From contig RQOL01000616.1 of the NCBI GenBank assembly GCA_013076295.1, forward strand, positions 744,001-808,000: a stretch of 64,000 nucleotides of DNA, given 5' to 3'. Made by a program: the position numbers and the translations under genes. Positions 33,642-46,555 of the stretch are shown piece after piece (within the stretch, counting starts at the first letter, position 1; the number at the start of each line of letters is the position of its first letter). The notes below the pieces were generated by a model. The model saw only the letters and a program-made list of their open reading frames with translations, had not been told where the DNA came from and ran no database searches. Source of the DNA: Sanderia malayensis (taxonomy: Eukaryota > Cnidaria > Scyphozoa > Semaeostomeae > Pelagiidae).

Positions 33642-35703
33642 GGTGGAGTAGCTATAGTTTTTACCTTTGTTGAGCGGACTTCTTTATATGCTCCCTTATT
33701 TTAGTATTTATTGCACGTCTTTCAAATTGATGCTTCTTCGCTTTCTTAGAAATGACCATTAACCGTCCAAATATCACCATTCAGTTTTGACATGTGTATT
33801 CTTCAGGCCAGTGACACTTTTTCAGCATTGATTTTGTTCAGCGAAATCGCTAGCTCTTTGCCTTGTTTGCTTATTTTCCTTTAAAGAGAATTCGTGATTT
33901 GTTTAGCGTTAATGAATTCATGTGTAGTAACTATATGCATGGAAAACTCAACTCAACATTTCAACAGAGCTACTAAAAATACCGAGATTGGTGGTGGTGC
34001 AATCGCTTCCTCATGCTCATAAATTCCATGCCAAAGAAAAGGCATGCTCGAAGTGTTCCAGAGAAGAAGCATTGCATAACATTGCATAGACATCAAACGG
34101 GTTTCAGTGACTAACTTCTTTGGCAGAAATATACTCAAAGTTTCATACAATTTTTTAAAGCATGTTTTAGACTGTATTGTCATGTTTATCAGCAAATAGC
34201 AATAGCAAATAGTAACTGAACTGCCCTACACCTACAGGCGGAGAATATGATGGGATTCCATTGCTTGCCCTTTCCTGAATGGTCGTATTAAAGATGATTA
34301 TAATCCTTGCTGTGCAGCTATCCATTGCTAACTAAGCTGAAATTACCTTCGAGTTGTGAACTTTTCTCAACAAATTTTTGGAAAATATATTTGACAACAC
34401 AAGAAAGTTTTTCTGATTGCCGTTTTAACTGCGTTCATGAAATGAGAATTGCACCGTGACTTTGAGACTGTTTGCCAGAACCTAGTCTGACGTCAAAATT
34501 GTTCATAAAACGCAATACCAAACGTTCTGCAACCGACGAAAAATATCTTTTGACACTTTTTTTTCGCAGTGGTTCATACTTAACTGGTTTGACGCGATCT
34601 GAGAACCAAAACAGATGTACACGCTTATATTTTCACTGTGCTTTTAAATTAGTAATGAAGATGAAATTGATTGGGCCTTGTTAAAATGATATCAACAATG
34701 GTTTCTTCTGAGTGTGCGCATTGAGCCAATTTATTAGCACTCAATAAAATTTGTTTTCGTCATCTTTTCCCTTTTGAATTTTTCTGGATTCAATATATCA
34801 GAGGGCTTTCATTTAGATGAGTAGACTATTAGACTATTTGCGCCACGCTCTTGTTACACGATTTATCTGTTACACATTCTCAATTGGAACCTGCCACTGA
34901 ATAGTCCTACCGCCATAAGAGCTTATTCCAAAATATTAGTTTTTTTATTTAATTTTTAATTGGTTTTATTGCAACTTACTATTAAGTCAATATACTCAGA
35001 CATAGGACAACTGTACAGCAACAAACGGTATGTTCTATTGTTGATTTCTGCTTTTTATGCACCTGCTAGTTAATCAATCAGTTCGTCTGGCTTTGCCCGC
35101 CAAATATCTGTTGCATTTTGAAAGCTACATATTTATTATTAAATTATTAAATTAAATTATTACTAAAATGGTTATTTACTAACTGCATGATACACTGCTA
35201 AATAATAAGTTTCTTTTTAGCGTTTCTGCATCTGGTATATACCTAACTCAGAATCTACAGTGTCATACGTATTATTGACGTGATGTTTGTTTATTTTTAC
35301 TATATTATGACGTAAATTGCTTTTGCATCTGTGCACTTGTTGACTTTGCGAAGCGTCATTTGTGGTTTCCGAACATTTGGTCAATGCTATCAGTCCCACC
35401 TGTTTACCTGCATCTCCTTCACCGATAAAACTTTATCAGCGGCCATTACGACCGACGTGGTATTTTAAAGCAACAAGGCTCTAAATCCAAGCAAAAGTCT
35501 GTTTGCATGGATTACGCTGGCAATAGGCTGATGCGATTAACAGTCTGGCTATTTCACGCAGATTCAGACTTGCTTCTTATTTTGATTATTTTTTGGTTTA
35601 GCTAATGAGCTGGTTTGGGAAAATAAATGTTTTGATTACAATTCATTGGCAATTCACATGTTCAAAACTTCTAATGACTAAAACGTACCACCTATAAATA
35701 GGT
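33642..35703. other. Block B non-coding flank
   Basis: Matches the block A flank from 22,908 to 26,550 minus the two A-only stretches. No gene recognised. Confidence 0.45.
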
Positions 35704-35778
35704 GTGACTAGATAGCCCAATGGTAGGGCGTCGGCGTGAGATGCCGAAGGTCGTGGGTTCGAGTCTCACCCAGTCACC
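35704..35778 (+). mobile_element. tRNA-like SINE head (block B copy)
   Basis: Differs from 26,551-26,625 by one base in the D-arm approach (GATAG for TATAG). Same A-box, B-box and anticodon stem. Confidence 0.65.
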
Positions 35779-36302
35779 GGCCCGGTCAATATATTGTGGT
35801 GGCAGTACAGCATGTTGGACGGCTGGCGGTAGGAGGCCAGCTTTCGGGCAAACAAAACCTTCAATGGATTTCAGCGCAAATTTTTACTTTTATTCTTTTT
35901 TTCATTTTTTAATTATTGTAGCATTAATTAGTTGCATTGAATAGCTTTTTATTAATTTTTCTCATCAATAAATTAATTAATATTAAGGTAATAAAAAAGT
36001 AAAAAATTTACCAGCATTTTCTCGTAGATATAAATAAAATGATAAATAAAAAGGTAAATACAAAAAGTTAATTAACATTCAGGTAATAAAACGTTATAAA
36101 AGTTACCAGCATTTTCTCGTATTATATGCCCACAATTTGCGCGACCTCTTATTTGTTACTGCGTAGGATTGCCTTGGATAAGGCTGAGAAGGCCCATGAT
36201 AAACTTGACGTTTTCTCGAAAGAATTTGTCAAAGTTTTGGATGCTGTCAACCGGAAAGAAGCAAAAAGGTGGGAGATACACTATTGTTTTCCTTTAACAC
36301 AC

Positions 36303-36590
36303 CACACCAATCTTCCGTCCTTCTTGAAATGGCCAGAAGGAAGCTACAGTGGTTTACATGACGCGCCGTCCAGGGACACTTGCACATACCATCATGCACG
36401 AGACTGTTGAGGGCAGAAGAAGGCAGGGAAGACCTAGAATGAACTGGCTCAGCGACATTCAAAATTGGACTGGAAGGACAATCACAAAATGTATTAGGTT
36501 GAGTGAAGATCGGGACAGGTGGAAGGAAGTGGTGTTTGCATCAAAGTTCCCCAACGATCCTGACGACGGGAGAGACCTGACCTGACCTGT
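36303..36590 (+). mobile_element. LINE 3' end fragment (block B copy)
   Basis: Same RRPGTLAH, GRRRQGRPRMNWL and EDRDRWKEVV signature. It ends NDPDDGRDLT, closer to the usual LINE ending than the block A copy, followed by ACCTG-type repeats. Confidence 0.75.
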
Positions 36591-36874
36591 CCTGACCTGG
36601 TGAAAAGAAAGGGTTGGAGAAGGCAATCAACCAATCAAAGGACGACATTTTACATTAACCACCAGATTGGCAAGCGTTCAAAAAGGTTTTACATTATCTT
36701 CTTCCCACCTTTCTCATTTTTAAATGATTGTGACGTTTCGAGGTTTCGAGAGTAGATGAGAAAAGCCTCTCTCGAAGTGTCGCAAACCTAAAGAATGTGA
36801 ACAGTTCTAGCCCGTTTACTCACCTTAGAATAATGGATTGGGATTGGCTAATCAATTAACATTAGAAACTTGCA

Positions 36875-37294
36875 TACCGTAAATTCTCTTTTAGGCCCCC
36901 CGGGGGGCTTATTGTTTTTCAGTACTCTAAAGAGGGGGCTTATTAGAGAGGGGTCTAAATTGAGAGAGGGGGCTTAATAAATATTTTGTAATAGAAAACC
37001 ATTTTCAGTGGTGGAAATACATTAAATAATACATGAAATACATTATTCAATGAAGTTTGTGTGAAGAACGTTTATATCTACAATACTTAAGCCTAAATGA
37101 TTTGAATTTGAATTTGGTGAGAAGTATTGAACGACCAATGAATAAAATGAAAATCTCCGTTGTTTGTCAAGTTTACTTATTTTGGCATCAGTGAAGATTG
37201 GAGGGGGGCTAAATTGAGAGGGGGCTTATTAAATTTTTCCTTCTGAAAAGGGGGGGCTAATTAGAGAGGGGGGCTTAATAGAGAATTTACGGTA
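36875..37294. mobile_element. ACCGTAAATTCTC-type MITE, block B only
   Basis: Terminal inverted repeats TACCGTAAATTCTC and GAGAATTTACGGTA with TA at each outer edge. Inside are GGGGGGCTTATT and GGGGCTTAATAG modules facing each terminus. About 420 bases. It lies within a B-only stretch, so it may have arrived after the duplication. Confidence 0.75.
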
Positions 37295-38257
37295 AGTCAG
37301 TTACACAAGGAGCTTCAAGAACACTCCATACTCAAGGAAGAGAAGGAAAACACGGAAAGTGTGCAGAATATGTAAGGAAAAACTTGATCCTGCAAATTGT
37401 TCATGTACTATGCTTCACTAGTAAGACCCCAACAAGAATTATAAAAACCTTTCGATAATGACAGGAGAAAAGTATCAAAAGGAGGAGAAAGATGGTCAGC
37501 ATGCGCAGTAGCGTGATTATTATTACTGCGCAGGAGGGGGGGCCACCTCGAATCGAACAACACAAGAGTTCCTTTTTCTCAAAGGGTCGGGATCGGGATA
37601 CGAGCAGGACGTTTGGTCAAGTATCTGGCAATTTTAACATGCAAGGTATGCTTTATGCTTATGATGTATATTGTTATCGGAATAATTTTTTTGTGACAGA
37701 TTTTGATAAAAATATTTTTGGTCCTCTATTATTTCGTGATGTGAATATTCAGAAATATTTCATTTAGGGCGCTGGGCTCGAAAAAACGCCCAATTTCTTG
37801 AGATAACATTAAATGATGTTGTAACCTATTTTTGTTTTTAATGCATTTTATAGCAACCTAAATTATATAACTAATTGATTGTTGCTGAATTACATGAATT
37901 TGAATTTGAATTTAGGCCGGGAAGCAAGCTGGGTATAGAGTTAAATGCTGGACATAATGGCGAAGTGTCGTTTTGTATGATATGATTTTGTGTGATATGA
38001 TTTTTTTTGCAATGTGTTATCACATGGTGGAGTGGAAATACATTTTGTCGAATCGAATAAGGAGGGGCGTCGGTCGGTCGGTCGTTTCGTATGGTAGCGA
38101 TGCTCCTAATTGTGTCATCACTACAGATTCGACATCGACATAGGCTATTACTAAAAGGAGGAACGGGGAACGAGATCACCTGGGAACAACGGAGGAATGA
38201 AAATTGTAATGGTATCTGTGAGGCCGCTTGAAGTTTTTTACTGTACGGTTTTAGCTA
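37295..38257. other. Block B non-coding
   Basis: Partly matches block A 27,446-27,935. No gene seen. Confidence 0.4.
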
Positions 38258-38448
38258 CACGTTTTTTTTTATAAGAAACCGGTTTATAAGAAACCTGTGC
38301 TAAGCATAACATTGTCGGCTCCACATGACGTTTTTCTTCGTTTTTACTGCAACTTTTTTCATTAAATTAAGAAACTTTTAGAACTAAAATGTGGCTAAAA
38401 ATTAAGAAACTTTTACTACTAGGCCTTGAGCCAGGTTTCTAAAACGTG
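38258..38448. mobile_element. TA-flanked CACGTTTT MITE (filled site)
   Basis: 191 bases starting CACGTTTTTTTTTATAAGAA and ending GGTTTCTAAAACGTG, flanked by TA at 38,256-38,257 and 38,449-38,450. Block A has a single TA at the matching point (27,936-27,937), which proves insertion with TA duplication, as in Tc1/mariner-type elements. A 390-base relative is at 51,445-51,834. Confidence 0.85.
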
Positions 38449-38585
38449 TATTTTGCGAGTAGGTTTAATTCTAAACAAGGGGGTCTACCACGCAATGACC
38501 AGGTGTATTCTTTTGGTCTTAACATCTTAACATTACTTCCGATACAATGCATGTAACATTTTTCTGCCCACTGCGAAATGTCAGC

Positions 38586-38722
38586 TACCGTAAATCCTCG
38601 ACCAAACAACTTCGATGTTTGGAAACTTGGGCCCAATATCCTTGCAAATGATTATCAGGATGGGGGCTTATTCGAGGGGAGGGCTTATTCGGATGTGGGG
38701 GCTTATTCGAAGATTTACGGTA
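38586..38722. mobile_element. ACCGTAAATCCTCGA-type MITE (block B)
   Basis: Counterpart of 28,075-28,213, with the same termini and GGGGGCTTATTCG modules. Confidence 0.7.
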
Positions 38723-39261
38723 CGTCTTTTCACCAACACAACAAACTGGTTATCAGGGGGTAGACTTTAAGTCGAAATTAATTGTTTGGCTGATATTTCT
38801 TCATAATATAGTTCCCCGTCAATCACATTTGAACAATTCGATTCCTCCTCTTAGTAATAGCCATTCAACATATGTTCAACCGCGCAGCGTGTTTGGTTGA
38901 CATTTGCAATTTAAAATGGCGAGCACTAACAATTTACAGTTTGTTTACAAACAATTTACAAAGATTTATTGCGCAATGCAACTTTTTTTATTGTAAGAAC
39001 GTAACAGACTAAAACTTGAGCAATTGTACTTGTAATGTTTTCGAACAAAAGTGTGACAATTTTTAAGACAGTTAAAATGTGAATGTTTTGTTGCATGAGT
39101 GTTCTGTTTGACGACGCCAGCAAGGAGGTGTGGAATTAATTGAAAAAGTTTTGCTACATATTTCTTTGAACATCTGAACATTTCTGTAAGACTCATTATT
39201 GCCAATCATTGAAATGATATCAGGGTCTGAAAGACCGTCGCGTCTTACAAGATTTTTTGGC

Positions 39262-39425
39262 AAGGAATGACAAATTTCTTTGGGAGAGAATGGCTGACTT
39301 CACTGGCAAAGAATGGCTGACTTCATTGGCAAAGAATGGCTGACTTCATTGGCAAAGGGTTGCTGACTTTACTAGCAAAGAATGGCTGATTTCTCTTGCA
39401 AAGAATGACTGACTTCATTGGGAAA
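39262..39425. repeat. 23-bp minisatellite (block B, contracted)
   Basis: About seven copies of the GGCAAAGAATGGCTGACTTC unit, against about twenty in block A. Confidence 0.85.
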
Positions 39426-39970
39426 GAAAGCTCCTCAATCAACGTTTCGTTTCTTTCCCTCTTTCCGTAAACAACAACAAGTCGATTATATTTTAATCGG
39501 TAGAGCATATGTTGCTTTTCTCCCTCGTTACTACATATTGGATTTATTTTGAATTTTTTATGTCATTCAAAAGTTCTGCCATTCCCCACGACTCCACTAC
39601 TTCGCTTCACACATTTTATAAATAATTTCTAAGTTTATCACGTTCTCGCTGTGACCGTGTCGAGTAGAACGAAAAAGGTTCCCATTATTGCCCCGTGTGG
39701 CAGCATGCATGGTGAGCACGGTGAGCACATGGCCGCCTGAATGCAATAATCGGCATCTTTAATTCCGAAGAGAAAGGCGAAGTTATTCATTCTTTGTAAC
39801 ATGAGATGCGAACATATACCTTGTATCTCATTGGACAGAACAAAGATGCACCTGTCGAAAACTGTTTATAAAGAGGACAGAGTGAATCAGTCTTGCCAAA
39901 TTGTACACCAGTAGTCAGTAAGGAAAGGAAACTCGCAAACACATGATTGAAGTTGCAAGCAGATTCAAGG

Positions 39971-40922
39971 ATGAATGGAACAAATACCACGATTGATTCT
40001 TTGTCGTGCTATGGCATGCGAATGCTACAATTCAAATTGACACCGTTGGCGAAATCATGGTCTGTTACAACAATGATTTTCAGTATCATTTCATCTATAT
40101 CATCCACTGCATTGAATTTGATGGTGTTATTTGTCTTGGTTAAAAACAAACACCTTCAAACATCGACCAATGTTCTTTTTGGCATTCTTGCTCTATTCGA
40201 TCTATATTCTGGTCTATTTGTCCAGCCACTTAATGCTATCATACGCACGCACGATATTCAAGATGTACATATTGCAAATTAAAATAGCTTTCAGTATCCA
40301 AAATCAGTTGATTAGTGGAATATCTGGTATTATTATTATAGTAATCAGTGTTGCAAGAAGCATTCGCGTTTCTTCAAGAACAGTTCCAACTAGTTTGCTT
40401 GACAAAAAAATATTGAAGAAATACATGACGTTTTTAACAGCTCTGTTGATAATATGGACTGTGTTCATTGGCCTTGTTCAAGCAAAGCTTATCCCATTGA
40501 TGGTAATGCAATTTGTTATTGTGTTTATGATCATTTTTGGTTTGGGTGTTACGATATTTGGCTATGTCAGGATATATTATTTAGCCAATAAATCCAATGT
40601 TGCTGTGCAGCCTGGGTCAAATTCGTCGGCTGCAAATCAGATGAGAAGAAGACGAGAACAACTCCGTTTATTTAGAATAATTTTGCTAATCGTGCTTGTC
40701 CACTTATTTGTTTACTCTGGAAGACTTGTCTGTATCATTCGCAAGCTTTTCAATCGAAATTTGACATTTTCGGATAATTATATTTGCTCAAAATCAGCTA
40801 CAGCCCTCACGTTTCTCAGTAGCATTATCAATCCATTGATTTACTCCATGTTTGTCAAAGATATTAGACTGAATGTCAAGCTTATGTGGATGTCGATCTT
40901 CACAAAACTCGGATGTTTATAG
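39971..40922 (+). pseudogene. Receptor 2 copy, frameshifted
   Basis: Almost identical to 30,010-30,963 but two bases shorter. Two single-base deletions fall within about 15 bases near 40,269-40,285, at the start of TM3, producing a stop at 40,280-40,282. TM1-TM2 read in one frame and TM3-TM7 in another. The rest is unbroken, with ISVARSIRV and INPLIYSMF kept, so decay looks recent. A sequence error could imitate this, but two nearby independent deletions make that less likely. Confidence 0.85.
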
Positions 40923-43081
40923 AGTTGAATTTGTAGACGGTGCAAGTCGGTTGGAAGAAGCAATGGCTCGTGAAATGCTAGCATCCATGCAGTTTTCTGA
41001 AATTCAAGAACTCTGGGTTGCAGAATTCCAACATTGCAGCATTTCAATTTCCCATTATTTATGGTAATTTCATGAACGATGGTGAACTGCATTTCAAAAG
41101 AAGAATTGTGCGTACTGATAGATATCAAATCTTCCTAAAAATGTTGATGTTTGATATTGTAAGCCAATTATTTAACAACTTTCTTATTCCTGTGTAATAT
41201 GTTGCAGTAATAATAGTTTGGTTTATTAATAACAATATTGATCAAAAAATTAAAACGGTGGAAGTTATGACAATATCCGGGACATTCTCAGCATTATAAT
41301 AGTAATAATAATAATAATAATGAATATTTATTCAGCAAGCACATACTTGTGTCAATTTTTCAATGACATCTTCCGGAGTGTGAAATTTTGTTTTAATTTG
41401 TATTTTATACTTTCACTGCTTTGCTCGTCGCTCTCTATTTCTGTCTTTTTTCATCAAGCCTATAGCATCCTTGTATTTTCTGACTGTGTGAGGCGGTCTT
41501 GCAATGTATTCGATGTGTTTTAATCTGCAGGCAAGTGAGGTTGATGCGTCTTGCTCTCCCGGGGTATTCTTAGCTTTTTTCGCCAAGCCAAGATTTTAAA
41601 TACTTCTGTGCAGTGGTGATTTCTAAAAAAAAAAACCACCAGAGTGGGTGTGGTTTCTTGTGACCACGCCCATACTTTCATTGGCAAAATATGAAAACCA
41701 GTGCTCACACAAATCAAACCAGACCAAAGAATGGTTTATATACCTTTAAAAGATTAGGAGCAACTGTATAAGATACTGCGGGTACGAGAATTAACATCTG
41801 GCATGCAACGTCAGGATCTTTACAACTGAGGCCCTTACATCTTTACTTTAACTTCTGGATAAGGGGAAATTTTCCAAAGCACAAAAATCAAAAACTGTTT
41901 GGGGGGCTGAGCCCCCAGATTCAGCATGCATTTTAACAAGGGGGCTCTGCCCCCCTGCGCCCTCTAGAATCACCACTGCCTCTGTGTGCTTTTCTCTCGT
42001 TGCAAGAGAGCTCATGACTGCATTCAAGAGAATGAGAATGAGGCTAGTTTGTTAATTATCTTCATTGTGATGGTCTTGGATATGTTACGGTGTGTCTTTC
42101 CACGGCTGCCTTTGCTAACGCTATCCTCCAATCTGCCTTTCGCGATAATACTTATCAATAGTTTGAACCTGTTTCTTTTCCATACACATTGATAGTTCTA
42201 TCTCAATTTATCATTTTAATTTTAAAGAAATGTTTGGTTTCACCTGCAATGCATTAATATATTTATGAAATCATTGCTTTTGTTCGTTATGCCGCGATTC
42301 GTTCACTCATAAACATCGAGCCCACGTATACGTATTTTTGCTTAGTATTTTATGTAATATTTTCATATGGAGGTCTAATCTGTTGCGTTTGCAAACTTAT
42401 TTGCAAACGAACTATGTTATATTCTTAACTTGCGTAATTTCTTTTGATGCAATGTTTTATTTTTAGTTTCCCAATTTATGTAAATAAGTGTAGTTGTATC
42501 AGTAGGTTCAGATTGATATTCGGGCAGCAAACTGAAAGTCTGACTGAATTCTAAATTATCTATCCCCCTCGCCTATTGGAGTCCGTGACAATTATTATTA
42601 CTGACTACATTCTACTTGGATTATTTAAGTATTCTAGTTCATTGTTTAAATGTTAACTCCATGTATTTTTTTTCTAGAAATTGTATAAATAACATTTACT
42701 CCGGGAATGGACCCATTCAATGGTCTATAAAGGTTTGCATGTCTGGCTATGAATGAACTGTAAGTTCTTTGCTGTTTCTCTTTCTGGGTTCATGTCTGTG
42801 CAGTGGCAAGAAATTCCGGAACAATTTTACTATTTGAACTGCTACATTTATCAACAAACTTGCAGAATTCAAACATTTTGCATGACATTCTCCTTCTATT
42901 TAACCTCTTAAATATATTATTAATTTTTATAATTATGATTATATTTATAATTATTATTGTATATATAAAGCGGTTCTACTCCAAACTGGTCATAGGCTCC
43001 ACTCTGGTCTTTGACAGTTATGGATGGGCTTGGACGCAATACCCGAGATGTGTCCTTTGTTTCAGGCTTCATTGGATTTTT
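40923..43081. other. Block B downstream flank
   Basis: Non-coding; matches 30,964-33,127. A short TAA repeat lies at 41,301-41,323. Confidence 0.45.
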
Positions 43082-43125
43082 ATCAATCCAGATTAAATTT
43101 AAACTTGTTTCTATTTGCAATACAT

Positions 43126-43230
43126 GTTTGGAAACTTGGGCCCAATATCCTTGCAAATGACTATCAGGATGGGGGCTTATTCGAGGGGGGGCTTATTCGA
43201 AGGTGGGGGCTTATTCGAGGATTTACGGTA
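43126..43230. mobile_element. MITE right part with three G-rich modules
   Basis: Three successive GGGGGCTTATTCGA-type modules end in GAGGATTTACGGTA. No left terminus was seen. It lies just beyond the right edge of block B. Confidence 0.6.
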
Positions 43231-44672
43231 TTCTTAAATGGAGTCCAGAAACATAACATGTTCGTATAAAATAACTGCAAAATAATTTCTATGGGTTTCT
43301 AATGTAATCAATTACAATTTCACAGTGGTTCACAGATTTCACAACAAGGGGTGGTATCTCAAAATGTTTTTTTAAAAGGGAGCTTGGTAGAGAGGGGGCT
43401 TGATAAAGTGGGGGCTTGATAAAGTTTTAAAGGTACAGTGATCGAGTGTTGCTCATGGTTGTTTATTTATGTCATGGTGGAGTACCAAACCAATGCAGCA
43501 CTACAAATATTTTCTATTTTTGCTTCCAGGAGCAAAGTCACACAATCAACGTCATTGGGATATAGCTACTATTTGCCCACAAAGCATGGATGAATAATCA
43601 AAGCGAAATGATTCAAGGTAAATTCAAGCGTTGTGCACAGCTCTTGAGTTTATGTCTACCACCTTTTCTTGCCAAATTATAAAAGGTATTTGAGTTATGT
43701 TGCAACTTTTCTTTGCTAAAATACGCAGGTTTTTCATGGTTACATTATTAGCTGGTGGCAGAAGTTAGATTCGAAAAACTGTAAACGTTGATGCAAGATA
43801 GTTGCAGACTTATTATTACTTTATTTGTGACACGTGTCGAAACTGGCTACAAACAATGCCTTCGACCCGAAACAATAGATCGAACGGTTCGAAAAAACGG
43901 GCAAAGCGCCAATCGTTGTATTCTAAAAGATTTTTCCTTTTTGGCTCTGTTAGGTCCAATTTTAAAATTGATTATATTATTTGTTTTCTAGCCCGTCGCT
44001 TGATACAAGAAATTCTATAAAATGTAAGTAGTTTATTTCTTTGTTTGTAAATATATTGATATATTGTTCAAAATATTGATATATATGCCAATTGCTGATT
44101 CGAACTACTGCTGTGTGAAGTTACATCACTCAGATCACAACGTTTAACTCACTGGGCTATTTGCCCTCCACCACCCCACATAAATATCTTGATAATATAC
44201 AAAAAATAATTTGTACCCAAATTTTTGAAGTTCGATCCCCATTTGTTCTTATTTCATCTATTAAAAACTGAAGTAATTTTATTTTTCCTTCTGTTTTAAT
44301 TATTTCTGGCAAGGAACATGAGTGGATGTAAAACTTTATCTAATATATAAAGCAAATATTTTAGACAAAACCAGAGTTTGATTTCCAGTATTTTTATAAC
44401 ATTACGCCTATTTAGTATATTTAAGAATATATTTACTATTTGTATTTTTAGGCTGATGTCCTTTGTTTTGATTACAAGAGAGAGAAGAAGACAAATGTAA
44501 ACAGCATATAAAGAATTTTTTTTTAATTTTTGGTAGCTAATAGTTCGATTTTGGGATATGAACCTTATCATTTTGTCTGCAGCATAATTTATTGCAAAGT
44601 AATCTTCTGTTTTTATATTTAATTAAAATATGTTACTGAAATTGTTCTGTTGTAATCTAGCAAATCTGTTAA
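43231..44672. other. Intergenic
   Basis: No gene recognised. G-rich CTTGATAAAG modules near 43,380-43,425 look like another MITE remnant; a frame near 43,802-44,020 has no known motif. Confidence 0.4.
44095..44172 (-). mobile_element. tRNA-derived SINE head
   Basis: Minus-strand GGGCAAATAGCCCAGTGAG gives an A-box (TAGCCCAGTGAGTTAA) and TAGTTCGAATCAG a B-box, with normal spacing. The acceptor stem does not close. Confidence 0.55.
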
Positions 44673-45057
44673 ATATTCCCAGGGGAATTCGTCTTATCTC
44701 TAGGGATTTAGCTATTCCCTGGGGAATAAAAGTATTCCCATGGGAATAATCTCTAGGGATTTAGCTATTCCCTGGGGAATAAAAGTATTCCCATGGGAAT
44801 TATCTCTAGGGATTTAGCTATTCCCTGGGGAATAAAAGTATTCCCATGGGAATTATCTCTAGGGATTTAGCTATTCCCTGGGGAATAAAAGTATTCCCAT
44901 GGGAATTATCTCTAGGGATTTAACTATTCCCTGGGGAGTTAAAGTATTCCCATGGGATTTAGGCTTGTCTCTGGGGATTTGAGTATTCCCATGGGAATTT
45001 CGCTTGCCTCCAGGGATTAGCTATTCCCCAGGGAATTCAAGCATTCGCAAGGAAATG
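44673..45057. repeat. 53-bp tandem array of nested palindromes
   Basis: About seven units of 53 bases. Each unit contains the perfect palindrome ATTCCCATGGGAAT, the near-palindrome ATTCCCTGGGGAAT and TCTCTAGGGA. The four central units are almost identical; the outer ones are diverged (CTCCAGGG, GGGGAGTT). Confidence 0.85.
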
Positions 45058-46555
45058 TGGTTTGTCATCTCTAGGAAAAAATCTTTAATTTAAGCAGCTA
45101 TGCTTTACGTATGAATCAATTATGTTAATAATTTACGTCTAATTATGCATAGGGTTAGTTATGTATAGTTAATACTACGAGTATTTAAACTCTGACATTA
45201 CCAACAAGTTCAAAACAATTAATGACGTCTCATTTCTTCTTTGGTTCCTGTAAAAATACGAAAAACAAATAACACAGGTATCATAATGCAACAAGAAAAG
45301 ATGAAAGCAATTTGATGCAATAGAAAGAAATAATCATCATCATCACCATTTCAATATTATCATCTTTTTGGTAACTTTTTATAGAAATTTATTGCGCCTT
45401 TTTTAATAGTTGTGTTCGGTGCCGAGAGTAATCTTGTAGAAGTATTGGAAAGAGATACATGGAGCAAATAATGGCTCACCCATTGTGATGAAGTTCTTGC
45501 TTTAGGAGTTGGCAAAGATATATGAATTGTAAGTTCAAACATCATTTCCACGGTCATTGCAATTTTTCAAAGTCTATTATTTGTGAAATTACCCCTGCAA
45601 AGTGACTGCGGAGGAGTGAAAATAAAGAGTAAGAGCAATATACAAATGCAGAGCATGCAGTAAAAACAATAGAGCGAATGATGACTCACCCATTGTGATG
45701 AAGTTCTTGCTTCACGCGTTTGTTAAAAGATTATGAATTGTAAGCTCAAGCATCAAATTCGAAGATTGAAAGAAAAAATTTCGTGTGATTTAAAATTGAA
45801 TGATTTTGTTGCAAGGATAGAGTAATACACAATATGTTTAAAAAAGAACAGGGCTGGTGAAAGATATGAAAAATCTAATTTAAACGCCATAAACATTTCG
45901 AAGCTACAAGTAATCTTCATAAAGCAAAGTTTTTATCTTACAAATCCCTTCTCATTTAACTAATAGAGAGCTGGGAGTTTCGTCAAAAAACAGGTGAACT
46001 TTTCTATTCAGATATATCAAGCAACAATCATGCGCTTGCTTGAAAGAGCTCAATAAGATAATAAAAGATATAACGATACTCAAATAACCTATCTGATGGC
46101 TCAATATATTTTTGACAAGAAATTCCGTAAATGACAAATATATTTAGCGATAACATTATAATAAAAGATAAAGAAAAGATAATTGATTAAATGATTTACT
46201 GCTTTACATTTGCTATTTGATAACAGAACATATAAATGCATATTATGCAGTAAAAGTCAAACATATAAATAATTAACATTTGCAACCTACCTTTAATTAT
46301 TAAATTATGCAGCATATTGTGGAAATCAACAAAATGATCGTTAACGCCCCATTAATGTTTGAGATTCCGAAATCTATTAAAAAAACTAAAGTAATTAAAC
46401 GAAACAAATCAATAAACAAGAAAAACACCATTAAATAAATCTTAAAATATTGCGACCTTAAAGTTACTCTGCTAGCAAAATCGGTGACATCTTTATAAAA
46501 CACAAATACAATTTCTTACAAATATGGCGGAGTACTTCTTGTAAATATAACGACC
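45058..46555. other. Intergenic with a 210-base-spaced direct repeat
   Basis: No gene recognised. Segments near 45,462-45,550 and 45,672-45,760 share CTCACCCATTGTGATGAAG, then TTCTTGCTT, and a TATGAATTGTAAG stretch. Confidence 0.4.

Larger units (their letters stand above)
33422..43081 (+). repeat. Segmental duplication, block B
   Basis: Direct repeat of 22,688-33,127. B-only insertions are about 850 bases at 36,594-37,447, including a MITE, and the 191-base MITE at 38,258. Its 23-bp array is shorter, and both receptor copies in it are broken. Confidence 0.9.

Noticed and set aside
44673..45057. CRISPR-like repeat array
   Set aside because: The units are directly adjacent with no unique spacers, and the genome is eukaryotic.
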